Shown: one piece after another, positions 7,932 through 16,255 of the stretch
Numbering within the stretch: position 1 is the first letter of the stretch
Layout of the letters: each line of letters begins with the position of its first letter
DNA from: Actinomycetes bacterium
GTDB taxonomy: Bacteria > Actinomycetota > Acidimicrobiia > Acidimicrobiales > JAKAVM01
Direction of reading: 5' to 3'
Length of the DNA stretch: 37,962 bases
Assembly (NCBI GenBank): GCA_021827485.1
Contig: JAKAVM010000027.1
Coordinates: forward strand, 1-37,962
Made by a program: the position numbers and the translations under genes
The notes under the pieces: model-generated
Databases searched by the model: none
Seen by the model: the letters and a program-made list of their open reading frames with translations, nothing else
Told to the model about the DNA's origin: nothing

Positions 7932-9556
7932 CGGTCAAGAAGGTCGTCGTACGATATCTGCCTTTTACCATATTTATTGTGGCGCTTGTCTTGGTTCTTT
8001 CTTTTGTGCCTTCGATTTCAAAATCAACAAGCTCGGCTAGCAATTCATCTGGAACCGGTAGTTCCAATCTTTCTCTTCCTCCGGGGGTAACTCCACAGCT
8101 TCCCTCGGGATCCAAGGGCCTGACGGTAGCGGGCGTAAAGTGTGCGCCTGGAGTTCGCCAGATTCCTTGGTCAAAGTACGCGCCTGAGTGTGAGCCTGCC
8201 TGGCATGGTAACAACGGGGGCGCTACGGCTCCAGGTGTGACAGGTTCGACAATCACAATCACATATCGAGAGTTTGTCTCAACGGATCTAAGTGAAATTT
8301 ACTCACTGCTTCCTAAACAGATTATTGGTACTAACTCTGAAGCGGTTACTACACTCAAGGCTGATATAAAGGTATTCAACAAGTACTTTGAACTCTATGG
8401 GCGACATGTCGTACTCAAGTCATTCACTGGCAAAGGCGACCTTATCCAGGAGATGACCGGAGGTGACCAGGCTCAGGCTGAAGCAGACGCAGTTACTGCC
8501 AAGTCTCTTGGAGCGTTTGCGGATATGTCATTGGCTGATACAAGTGAATTTTATACCTCCGCTTTAGCAGACCAGCACGTAATCGCATTTCCACTCCTGT
8601 ATCTTCAAAACAGAGCGGCATATAGGCAAGAGGAGCCATACATTTATACCCCAGGACCTGACTGTGACTCTGCCAATGAGGCAATTGCGGCAACTGTTGG
8701 GAATGCTATGAAAGGTCTACCGGCAGTGTTTGCTGGAGACCCGCAGCTGAAAACTAAAACGCGAACTTTTGGGATCATCTACAACGATAATCCATATGCT
8801 CAAACTTGTGAGAGCGATCTCGTCAATTCATTGAAGACTTATAACGTTTCTCCCGCAAAAGTAGGGAGCTTTAACTTCACCCCTCAAAACCTACCGGAAC
8901 AGATCATAAATATCATCGAGCAGATGAAAGCGGCTGGCATTACAACCATTATCTTTGCAGATGAAGATCCGGTTTCGCCGGGACTTTTCATGCAGCAGGC
9001 TCAAGCGGACAACTACCATCCTGAATGGCTCTTTTTGCCCTCTTTTACTGGAGGAAATATTGATGCCGACGCACTAAATAGGCATTTTGCTTCTGAAGCC
9101 CCACAGGAGATGAGCCATGTCATTGTACCGGGAATTGCGTCTAGTAAAGCTTCTTCTCAAGAGGACTATAAAGTATTCAAGCTTGGTGCACCTCCGAAGG
9201 CCAAACCACTGCCGACCTACTCATTGGGTTGGGCTTACGCACCAGTAATGTTGTTGTTCTCTGCGATCCAACAAGCTGGGCCAGACCTTACCCCTACTAC
9301 CTTTGAAAATGCGTTTCATCACTTGACCGATTCGGCCCCCAACGGAATGTTTGGCCAGTGGAACTTTGGACCTAATATTGTCGATCCAGCCGCAAGTTTT
9401 CAGCTCCTCTGGTGGGATCCAAATGCCATCTCTAATCAAGATGGGCTCAAAGGTGCTATGGAGCCTTGCTTTTCAGGAAAACAGTTTCTTTTTGCTAAGG
9501 CTAGGCAGCAGATCCCAGTTGGTAGTCAGCTTGCCTGTTTCGGGTCCAATGGATAG
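7928..9556 (+). CDS. Periplasmic substrate-binding protein of a branched-chain amino acid-type ABC importer
   Basis: A 542-residue exported receptor of the LivJ/LivK (type I binding protein) kind. Residues about 9-30 are a strongly hydrophobic export segment without a lipobox cysteine, so it may stay membrane-anchored or be cleaved rather than lipidated. A Ser/Gly/Pro-rich stretch follows, and the binding domain starts near residue 100 with GVTGSTITITYREF. The fold is suggested by alternating Rossmann-like segments (FGIIYNDNPYAQ, ITTIIFADEDP) and by the adjacent Liv-type permease/ATPase gene. The start codon overlaps the diguanylate cyclase stop (ATGA) and the stop lies three bases before the fused transporter gene. 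The ligand is not readable; branched-chain amino acids, amides or urea-like compounds are family possibilities. Confidence 0.85.
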   Translation: MTVKKVVVRYLPFTIFIVALVLVLSFVPSISKSTSSASNSSGTGSSNLSLPPGVTPQLPSGSKGLTVAGVKCAPGVRQIPWSKYAPECEPAWHGNNGGATAPGVTGSTITITYREFVSTDLSEIYSLLPKQIIGTNSEAVTTLKADIKVFNKYFELYGRHVVLKSFTGKGDLIQEMTGGDQAQAEADAVTAKSLGAFADMSLADTSEFYTSALADQHVIAFPLLYLQNRAAYRQEEPYIYTPGPDCDSANEAIAATVGNAMKGLPAVFAGDPQLKTKTRTFGIIYNDNPYAQTCESDLVNSLKTYNVSPAKVGSFNFTPQNLPEQIINIIEQMKAAGITTIIFADEDPVSPGLFMQQAQADNYHPEWLFLPSFTGGNIDADALNRHFASEAPQEMSHVIVPGIASSKASSQEDYKVFKLGAPPKAKPLPTYSLGWAYAPVMLLFSAIQQAGPDLTPTTFENAFHHLTDSAPNGMFGQWNFGPNIVDPAASFQLLWWDPNAISNQDGLKGAMEPCFSGKQFLFAKARQQIPVGSQLACFGSNG

Positions 9557-9559
9557 TAC

Positions 9560-12500
9560 TTGCGCGCACGAAAAGAACTTATCTTGACTGAACGCACTTT
9601 GAGCTACCGCACCTTGACCGACCGCACTTTGACCGACCGCAAGAGATTAGCTTCAAACTGGGGGATAGCCGCGATTTGTGTCGTTGTTGTGTGGGTTATG
9701 GCTGGGCACTTTATGCCTGGTGGACTCCCTTTTGGTATAAGTCTACAGGGCTTGGTCTATGGGGCATTGAATGCTATGACTGCAATGGGGCTAATCCTGA
9801 TATATCGGTCAACGAGGATTATCAACTTTGCTCAAGCAGAGATTGGAGGGTTGTGCGCCTCATTTTCGGTCATTATGGTTTCGGGATCTCATTTGACCTA
9901 TTTTGAAGCGGTTCCAATCGGGCTGGTTGTAGGTCTTGCTACAGGAGCTTTAGTCGATCTTATCTTCATGCGTCGACTTGCTAATGCACCTAGGCTTATA
10001 GTCACCGTCGCCACAATTGGCATTGCACAACTGCTTGGAGCAATAGAGCTGGCTCTACCAAGTCTTTACGGCAATGGTGGATTGTCATCGGTGAGTAATT
10101 TTCACTTTCCTTCTGCGGTGAGCTTCCACCTTGGTCCAGTTCTCTTTAAATCCGATGAAATTGTAGTCATGGTAGTTGTCCCAATTATGTTAGTCGCCCT
10201 TTGGTGGTTTCTAGGCAGGACTGATGTTGGAATTGCTATTAGGGGATCTGCCGACGCCAAGGATAGAGCTACTCTTCTTGGCATTCCGGTAAAGAAGCTA
10301 TCTATGATTTCTTGGATAGTAGCGGCAGGACTATCGGCTGTTGGTTCAATTCTTACTGTACCAATCCAAGGGGCGAATGTGGGTTCGGTGGTAGGTCCCG
10401 AAGCGCTACTGTTACCACTTGCCGCAGCAGTTATCGGAGGCATGGAGAACCTATCGGTTGCATTTGCCGCCTCACTAGGGCTAGGGGTTTTTGAAGAAGC
10501 GATCCGATGGTCCTATCCACAGTCTCAAACTGCAGCAGTTGATGTTGGAGCATTCGTAGTCATCTTGGTCGCCTTGCTAGTTCGTCGCCGACGTCGTCAA
10601 CGGGCCGATGAGATCGAATTGGGTGACGTATATAATGTTAGGGAAATCAGGCCAATCCCTGTTCTGGCTAAAGAGCTTTTTGAAATAAAGCTGTTACGAT
10701 ATTTAGTCCCAAGTATTGTACTTGCCTTAGTGGTTTTCCTTCCTCTTATAGCCTCGGACTCGCGCATATTGCTCATCTCTGACATGGCCATATACGGAAT
10801 AATAGCAGTATCTCTGGTCGTTCTAACTGGTTGGGCAGGCCAGATTAGCCTTGGACAGTTTGCATTTGTAGGAGTCGGGGGAGCGACCACAGGTGCACTC
10901 TTGGTCCATGATCATTTGAACATATTTCTTGCGTTGATTATTGCTGGGATTGTAGGTGCTCTCGGTGCGATGGTTATCGGATTGCCAGCGCTACGGTTTC
11001 CTGGACTCTACTTGGCGGCAGCAACCCTTGCATTTGCTGTTCCAGTGAATACTTATCTGTTGAGTTCAAAGTATTTCCCTACTCTCAATCCCTCTTATAT
11101 TCCTCGACCGTTGCTTGTAAAACGATTTGATCTAAATCACCCGTTAGATTTTTATTATTTATGTTTAGGTGTTCTCGTCGTTGCATTCTATCTTGCATAT
11201 AACTTGCGAAGAAGTCGCGCGGGCCGGGCAGTAGTTGCAGTAAGAGACAATGATAAGGCGGCTAGCGCATATGGTATTAGTCCACTGCGTTCGAAGCTGG
11301 TTGCCTTCGCAGTTTCTGGGGCGCTGGCTGGGGCAGCAGGAGGGTTGTATGTTGTCGGACTCCAAGGGATTCAGTTTGGTGGATTTGATCCAGAGCTGTC
11401 GATCGTTGTCTTTACTATGGTTGTAGTCGGTGGATTGGGAACACCCCTTGGGGCGGTTCTGGGCGCTGCATACGTATATGGAATTCAGTATTGGTTGCAT
11501 GGGGCATGGGTTTATCTTGCCTCATCTACTGGGCTCTTGTTGGTATTGATGATTATTCCCGAAGGAATTGGAAGTCAGTTTTATAAACTTAGGGACTTGG
11601 TTGTTCGCCAGATCATCAAACGTCACGACATTCAAAGCATTAGAGGTAAAGTTGTGAGCCAACTGGATTCGGACCTAAAGGTAAGTGAAGCAACCCATCG
11701 GGCTGCGATTAGACTAGGAGCATTGGAGGACTTGGAGCTATCGGCTCCGTCTGCACATGGTGTTGGAGCGTCAGAAATTGAGAATCCGCTCATCAAGTGT
11801 GAGTCCATAACTGGTTTCTATGGAGAGACTCAGGTGCTTTTTGATATTGATTGTGCAGTTGCACCCGGTGAAGTTGTTGCGCTCCTTGGTACGAATGGGG
11901 CAGGCAAGTCAACTCTTCTCAAAGTGATGAATGGTCTTATCGTGCCGAAATCAGGAAAAGTAATTTTTGCCGGGGAGGATATAACCAGCTGGACTCCTCA
12001 ACAAAGAGCGAAAGTGGGATTGGTTACGGTTCCAGGTGGGCGGGGAGTTTTCCCTTCTCTAACAGTTGAAGAAAACCTTCGGCTGGCTGGATGGCTAAAT
12101 CGTCATGACAAGAAGTTCATCGAAGACTCAATACGTAAAGCACTCGATCTCTTCCCTTCGCTGGAAAAAAGATTCGCTACTCGGGCCGGACTGCTTTCGG
12201 GTGGTGAACAACAGATGCTAACGATAGGTCAGGCGATGCTCTGCAAGCCCAAACTTATGCTCATAGATGAGCTTTCCATGGGCCTTGCCCCCGCAGTTGT
12301 TGGTGAGCTGCTTAGAGTGGTTCGAACTCTGGCTGATTCCGGGGTAACTGTTATGGTTGTAGAGCAATCGGTCAATGTTGCAACCGTCATATCAAAGCGC
12401 GCACTATTTATGGAGCGAGGTAGAATTAGGTTTTCCGGGCCAACCCCAAGCCTGGCACAGCAGCCAGAGTTGCTAAAGTCTGTTTTCCTCAGGGCTGCTT

Positions 12501-13543
12501 CCAAAGCGCGTAAAGCAAGATCTGCTGTGTCCAATGGCGCTGCTGTAGGCGGGCATGACGCTGGCGGCCAGGACGTAGCCGGGCCTGACAAACTCGGGAA
12601 GGGAGTGGCCGGGCCTGACAAACTCGGGCAAGGCGTAGCCGGGCCTGACAAACTCGGGAAGGGAGTAGCCGGGCCTGACAAACTCGGGAAGGGAGTAGCC
12701 GGGCCTGACAAACTCGGGCAAGGCGTGGCCGGGCCTGCTCTAGATGAGAAGTTCTCATTGGAAGTCCAGAACGTTTCTAAGAGCTACGGTGGGGTAATTG
12801 CGGTCAGTGACGTGTCGATCTCCTTGAAGGAAGGGGAGATACTTGGGGTAATCGGTTCTAATGGTGCTGGCAAGACCACGTTATTTGACATTTGCTCAGG
12901 CTTTGTCGTCCCTGATAGAGGCAAAGTGTTTATCGATGGGCGAGATGTAACAAATCTTGGTCCAAACTGGAGGGCGCGAAATGGATTAGGACGAGTTTTC
13001 CAGGAATCACGAATCTTCCCGTCGATGACCGTTTCGGAGGCTCTAGCCGTTGCCTTTGAAACCCACGTCGATGTAAAGGATCCACTGGCATCAATGCTGA
13101 GGTTAGGAGCTGTAATTGACTCTGAAAAGGTCATCAAGGACAAGTGCCAAGCTCTCTTGGAGCAACTCGGTCTTGGACGTTGGCATGATTCCTATGTGGC
13201 AGAACTGTCTACCGGCACGCGAAGGATATTAGAACTTGGATGCGTTATGGCTCATGACCCGAAAGTCCTCTTACTCGATGAACCTTCTGCTGGGATTGCT
13301 CAGCGAGAAAGCGAGGCACTGTCTGAGTTACTCAGAGGAATTGCCGACCAAACCAGAGCTTCAATGGTCATAATCGAGCATGATGTTCCACTAGTGTCCT
13401 CGGTTGCCGATCACTTGGTATGTATGCATCTTGGCGAGATAATCTCCAGAGGTTCAACCGCTGAAGTTCTCAATGACCCTCTTGTTGTAGATGCCTACCT
13501 TGGACGTGACGAGGAAACACTCGTCAGTGCAGGCCCTGCGTAA
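9560..13543 (+). CDS. Single-chain Liv-type ABC importer: two permeases and two ATPases fused
   Basis: The 1327-residue frame holds a whole membrane importer minus its receptor. About residues 25-345 are a LivH-like permease (LIYRSTRIINFAQAEIGG). About 370-690 are a LivM-like permease (WAGQISLGQFAFVGVGG, VRDNDKAASAYGISP). About 745-985 are a LivF-like ATPase with Walker A GTNGAGKST near 777, LSGGEQQ, LMLIDELSMGL and VVEQS. About 1005-1060 are a repeat linker. About 1062-1320 are a LivG-like ATPase with GSNGAGKTT near 1099, LSTGTRR, VLLLDEPSAGI and IIEHD. Both ATPases keep Walker A, Walker B and signature motifs. LivH, LivM, LivG and LivF are normally separate genes. The TTG start is the first available and has no clear ribosome site, so the true start may lie slightly downstream; the N-terminus itself contains a short repeat (TLTDRTLTDR). 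It follows the binding protein by three bases. Confidence 0.93.
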   Translation: MRARKELILTERTLSYRTLTDRTLTDRKRLASNWGIAAICVVVVWVMAGHFMPGGLPFGISLQGLVYGALNAMTAMGLILIYRSTRIINFAQAEIGGLCASFSVIMVSGSHLTYFEAVPIGLVVGLATGALVDLIFMRRLANAPRLIVTVATIGIAQLLGAIELALPSLYGNGGLSSVSNFHFPSAVSFHLGPVLFKSDEIVVMVVVPIMLVALWWFLGRTDVGIAIRGSADAKDRATLLGIPVKKLSMISWIVAAGLSAVGSILTVPIQGANVGSVVGPEALLLPLAAAVIGGMENLSVAFAASLGLGVFEEAIRWSYPQSQTAAVDVGAFVVILVALLVRRRRRQRADEIELGDVYNVREIRPIPVLAKELFEIKLLRYLVPSIVLALVVFLPLIASDSRILLISDMAIYGIIAVSLVVLTGWAGQISLGQFAFVGVGGATTGALLVHDHLNIFLALIIAGIVGALGAMVIGLPALRFPGLYLAAATLAFAVPVNTYLLSSKYFPTLNPSYIPRPLLVKRFDLNHPLDFYYLCLGVLVVAFYLAYNLRRSRAGRAVVAVRDNDKAASAYGISPLRSKLVAFAVSGALAGAAGGLYVVGLQGIQFGGFDPELSIVVFTMVVVGGLGTPLGAVLGAAYVYGIQYWLHGAWVYLASSTGLLLVLMIIPEGIGSQFYKLRDLVVRQIIKRHDIQSIRGKVVSQLDSDLKVSEATHRAAIRLGALEDLELSAPSAHGVGASEIENPLIKCESITGFYGETQVLFDIDCAVAPGEVVALLGTNGAGKSTLLKVMNGLIVPKSGKVIFAGEDITSWTPQQRAKVGLVTVPGGRGVFPSLTVEENLRLAGWLNRHDKKFIEDSIRKALDLFPSLEKRFATRAGLLSGGEQQMLTIGQAMLCKPKLMLIDELSMGLAPAVVGELLRVVRTLADSGVTVMVVEQSVNVATVISKRALFMERGRIRFSGPTPSLAQQPELLKSVFLRAASKARKARSAVSNGAAVGGHDAGGQDVAGPDKLGKGVAGPDKLGQGVAGPDKLGKGVAGPDKLGKGVAGPDKLGQGVAGPALDEKFSLEVQNVSKSYGGVIAVSDVSISLKEGEILGVIGSNGAGKTTLFDICSGFVVPDRGKVFIDGRDVTNLGPNWRARNGLGRVFQESRIFPSMTVSEALAVAFETHVDVKDPLASMLRLGAVIDSEKVIKDKCQALLEQLGLGRWHDSYVAELSTGTRRILELGCVMAHDPKVLLLDEPSAGIAQRESEALSELLRGIADQTRASMVIIEHDVPLVSSVADHLVCMHLGEIISRGSTAEVLNDPLVVDAYLGRDEETLVSAGPA
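12575..12739 (+). repeat. 30-bp minisatellite in the inter-ATPase linker (5.5 copies)
   Basis: Five full 30-base units (starting at 12575, 12605, 12635, 12665 and 12695) and half of a sixth encode the decapeptide VAGPDKLGKG or VAGPDKLGQG. Units differ at only a few bases, suggesting recent expansion. The unit is a multiple of three, so copy changes keep the frame and only alter the distance between the LivF-like and LivG-like ATPases. Confidence 0.95.
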
Positions 13544-13625
13544 CAAGGGAACGATATTAAGTGACAGCCCTGCGTAGCGAGAAAACGCTAATAAATGTAG
13601 GCCCTGCGTAACAAGGGAACTGAAT
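13527..13625 (+). repeat. Three imperfect ~35-bp tandem repeats spanning the transporter stop codon
   Basis: Units at 13527-13560, 13561-13595 and 13596-13625 share GGCCCTGCGTAACAAGGGAA or close variants. The first unit contains the last codons and the TAA stop of the fused transporter; the others repeat that end as non-coding sequence. The region lies between convergent genes. No U-tract terminator is visible; CCTCGAATTTGTTTGAGG just beyond could form only a weak hairpin. Confidence 0.85.
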
Positions 13626-13681
13626 CGCCTCGAATTTGTTTGAGGTTGTAGCTAAAGAATATTGGACTAAGAGATATATAA

Positions 13682-14515
13682 CTAGTCGCCTGGCCTCGCT
13701 AATCGTAGAGTCCAACCAGAGAGGACAACTGCTGTACCAACAAATATCCATAATGCCGCCAGGAATACTCCAGTATAGAAATTACCTGAAAAGATTCCTG
13801 GTGCGAGAGGTTGTGCCCAGCTCTGCCAATAGTAATACGGAGTTATTTTCATAAGAGAGTTCAATCCAGGAATCGTTAATGAGAATATTGCAAAGGTGTA
13901 AGGCAGATTCCCGAGAACCAATGCAGCTCCAGTACTTACTCCCAACGACAAACATGCTGTTAACATGCAAGTAACCATTGAAAGTAAAGCAACTGTAATT
14001 ACCCCGTGAATTTCTACTACATGTGCAGCTGATGGACTAAGTATATTTCCGCTAGTTGCAGTCACTGGTCCAGATGGCATTAGAACCCTGGCGAATATTG
14101 CACAGCTAATCATAAAGATTGAAACAATAACGAAAACTTCGGTCACTACAGCAGCGAGACGTGCAAACAGAAGTTGGGCACGGTTGGTTGAATAGGTGAC
14201 TTGATAAGCAAGTACGCCATTATCGCGATCACTCGCTAAAGTCCGCACTACGAGCCAGGCGCTTATAAATGCTGCGAAAATTGGAACCGAAGCAAGCAAC
14301 ATCGCAACAAAAAACTCTTGCTGGCTGTGGCTTCGGAGCAATAGGGCAACTTGAACAGTTGAAATTGTTCCCGAGTGTCGTGAAGTTCGTAAGAGTAGAG
14401 CTGAGATAAGTGGAAGAGCGGTTGTAGCTACGACTAGCACGCCAGTTGATCGTAATCGCAAACTCCTTCTAATCGATTCGCGATAAGCCTTCACGAGTAG
14501 AGCACTTGCAAGCAA
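13682..14515 (-). CDS. ABC-2 type transporter permease
   Basis: A 277-residue integral membrane protein with about six hydrophobic helices. The cytoplasmic stretch LASDRDNGVLAYQVTYSTNRAQLLFARL has the form seen in ABC-2 export permeases between helices 2 and 3 (acidic/arginine segment, Gly, then a Ser/Asn-Arg pair). It lies seven bases downstream of the ATPase gene on the same strand, so the two form an exporter. The start is uncertain: TTG at 14515 is the most upstream choice and no good ribosome site is visible, so a downstream GTG in LLVKAY is possible. The cargo is unknown. Confidence 0.75.
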   Translation of the reverse strand: MLASALLVKAYRESIRRSLRLRSTGVLVVATTALPLISALLLRTSRHSGTISTVQVALLLRSHSQQEFFVAMLLASVPIFAAFISAWLVVRTLASDRDNGVLAYQVTYSTNRAQLLFARLAAVVTEVFVIVSIFMISCAIFARVLMPSGPVTATSGNILSPSAAHVVEIHGVITVALLSMVTCMLTACLSLGVSTGAALVLGNLPYTFAIFSLTIPGLNSLMKITPYYYWQSWAQPLAPGIFSGNFYTGVFLAALWIFVGTAVVLSGWTLRLARPGD

Positions 14516-14522
14516 ATCCGAG

Positions 14523-15371
14523 TCATTGTTCGGAACTGGGGACTGCTGTTAGAGCAAGAACTGAAGCTTCGTTAGAAGTTAACTTGGTGAGTGCTAGCAA
14601 TAGCTCGGGGCTAGTTAGATATCCTTCCATCAAATAAGTATGTTTATTTGAGTCCAACGTAGAGATATCAAAGTCACCAACATCTGGGGTTGTAGGCGAT
14701 ACACAAATGATACGTATTGACAGTGGGGTTTTCGTTGAACCGATAGTTAGTTGTTGGACTTGGCTAGCCCCCTCTGTCCCAGTTAGTAAGATTGCATGAT
14801 GTGCCATGCCCGACACCAAGGTCAAATCATGGCTTGATAGTACTACTGATGATTGTTGAATAGCTAAAGTGTCGAGTGCAATCAAGAATGCTTTTTGGAA
14901 TTCGGATGACAGAGCGCGAAAGGGCTCATCAAACAGGTATAGGTCTGCGCTAACAGCTAGAGTCATCGCCAGGCGGAGCCGCTGACGAGTACCAAGGGAT
15001 AAAGTACGAACCTTTGAACCCATGTACATCGCAAGTCCTAAAGTTTCTTCACAGTAGGACCATCTTGATGAGATGGATAGGCATTCGCCTGCGTAGCTCT
15101 CAAAGTTGTGAATATTATCCTTGACTGTCATTCTTGAATCGAAGCCATGGAAGTCAAAGGCACTACTAATTCGCGGAACAAAATCGCTGGAAAGGTAATT
15201 AGGCCTTGTCTTGTATAGTCCGGCAAGCGTTCGAAGTAAGGTTGACTTTCCAGAACCGTTGGATCCAACGAGCAAGGTAAGCGCCCGCTTTGGGATCGTA
15301 AGCGAACATTGATCCATGAGATGTTTTTTCCCAAATGATATGTCGGGAAGTAGTACCGAAAAGGAGTCCAT
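14523..15371 (-). CDS. ABC transporter ATP-binding protein
   Basis: A 282-residue cytoplasmic ATPase. Walker A is VGSNGSGKST (about residue 37), the signature is LSLGTRQRLRLA, Walker B is LYLFDEPFRAL, and the switch histidine is in LSSHD. The ATPase core ends near residue 205; about 75 further residues form an extension with no family I recognise. It probably pairs with the permease directly downstream as an export system. The ATG start faces VapB across 96 bases of divergent promoter region. Confidence 0.88.
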   Translation of the reverse strand: MDSFSVLLPDISFGKKHLMDQCSLTIPKRALTLLVGSNGSGKSTLLRTLAGLYKTRPNYLSSDFVPRISSAFDFHGFDSRMTVKDNIHNFESYAGECLSISSRWSYCEETLGLAMYMGSKVRTLSLGTRQRLRLAMTLAVSADLYLFDEPFRALSSEFQKAFLIALDTLAIQQSSVVLSSHDLTLVSGMAHHAILLTGTEGASQVQQLTIGSTKTPLSIRIICVSPTTPDVGDFDISTLDSNKHTYLMEGYLTSPELLLALTKLTSNEASVLALTAVPSSEQ

Positions 15372-15436
15372 TAGCTAGTTTGAAAGTTTACATCTCTGCT
15401 ATTATGCACGTTGCTTTGGCCTCCTCTCTTAAAGAT

Positions 15437-15465
15437 TGATATCAGATCTATATGATGATATCATC
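15437..15465 (+). promoter_or_regulatory. Palindromic operator candidates before the vapBC pair
   Basis: Two copies of the 8-base palindrome TGATATCA (about 15437-15444 and 15456-15463) lie 19 bases apart. The second is part of a 12-base perfect palindrome GATGATATCATC ending two bases before the antitoxin ATG. Toxin-antitoxin pairs are usually autorepressed by the antitoxin or the complex, so this is the natural binding site. No Shine-Dalgarno is visible in the same space. Confidence 0.6.
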
Positions 15466-15467
15466 TT

Positions 15468-15770
15468 ATGGCAATGAAACAACTACTTCTCAGGGTTCCT
15501 GACGAAATCCATCGTCGGCTGGCGATGCGTGCGGCTAGAGCAGGAAGAAGTGTCAACGCAGTTGCCAATGAGATCCTTGATGCGGCTGTTGATATCGACG
15601 AAGGCGACAGACGCGTACGCCTACGATCCCGCGCCGTGATGTTGGATATCGCTCGGGCGACAAAGGGCCGCTCAATTAGTTCTAGTCGGCGCCGCCATAT
15701 TATTGAGTCGACGCGAGGGACAGGGGCTGTTATTGATCGTTTTCTGGATGAAGAACGTGACTTACGGTGA
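15468..15770 (+). CDS. vapB: VapB/FitA-like antitoxin
   Basis: A 100-residue basic protein beginning MAMKQLLLRVPDEIHRRL, the pattern of a ribbon-helix-helix DNA-binding antitoxin: a short beta strand followed by two helices with RAARAGRSVNAVANEIL. The C-terminal third would wrap the toxin. It overlaps the toxin gene (GTGA) and probably neutralises the PIN RNase and represses its own promoter through the TGATATCA palindromes upstream. ATG at 15468 was kept because it follows those palindromes; a second ATG two codons later is equally possible. Confidence 0.8.
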   Translation: MAMKQLLLRVPDEIHRRLAMRAARAGRSVNAVANEILDAAVDIDEGDRRVRLRSRAVMLDIARATKGRSISSSRRRHIIESTRGTGAVIDRFLDEERDLR

Positions 15771-16207
15771 TTGTATATCTAGATTCCTCGGTGCTTGCAC
15801 GCGCCTATTTGAACGATGAGATCGGGCACGATCAAGCAGTATCGTTGTTGGAAAATCAAGAAATCGGACTGATCACGGGAACTTGGACCCGCATCGAGGT
15901 TTCAGGTGCCCTTATACGTGCAGCCCGCGCGGGGCGTGGTGATGAGAAAGGACTTCTAGAACTACTAGAATTTGATTTAGCACAAGATGGACCAGTCACC
16001 GTAATTGCAGCGGATCAAGCACAGGTTGAAGAACATGCACTGCGTCTTGTTCGTGGACACGCGATTCGTGCGATGGATGCGTGGCACTTAGCGGTGGCGG
16101 CACTCACGTTGCCGGATCTCCTAGAGCCAGGAGAAGAAGCAGGGTTCGCAACCCGTGACAAGCATAAGGCTGTGCTAGCGGAAAGTCTTGGCCTAATTGT
16201 GGTATAA
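15767..16207 (+). CDS. vapC: VapC-like PIN-domain RNase toxin
   Basis: A 146-residue PIN-domain protein. The expected acidic residues are present: Asp in YLDSSVLARAY at the N-terminus, Glu in RIEVSGAL, Asp in RAMDAWHLAVA, and Asp in FATRDKHKAV. These coordinate the metal in VapC ribonucleases. It starts at a GTG overlapping the antitoxin stop by four bases, the usual coupling in such operons. The RNA target cannot be deduced. It ends 49 bases from the convergent metH. Confidence 0.85.
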   Translation: MIVYLDSSVLARAYLNDEIGHDQAVSLLENQEIGLITGTWTRIEVSGALIRAARAGRGDEKGLLELLEFDLAQDGPVTVIAADQAQVEEHALRLVRGHAIRAMDAWHLAVAALTLPDLLEPGEEAGFATRDKHKAVLAESLGLIVV

Positions 16208-16255
16208 ATTTGCCAGCATAAGTTTAACCGTACAGATGATTTAGTGTTCACTCCC

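Noticed and set aside
12575-12739. Regular 30-bp spaced repeats that could suggest a CRISPR array
   Set aside because: The repeats are contiguous with no unique spacers, keep the reading frame of a real protein, and encode a simple decapeptide linker.
12229-12758. Long antisense ORFs across the transporter linker
   Set aside because: They exist only because a 30-base repeat without stops is open in every frame; the translations are repeats of one decapeptide.
13600-13681. Rho-independent terminator between the convergent transporter genes
   Set aside because: Only a weak imperfect stem (CCTC...GAGG) without a T-run is present.
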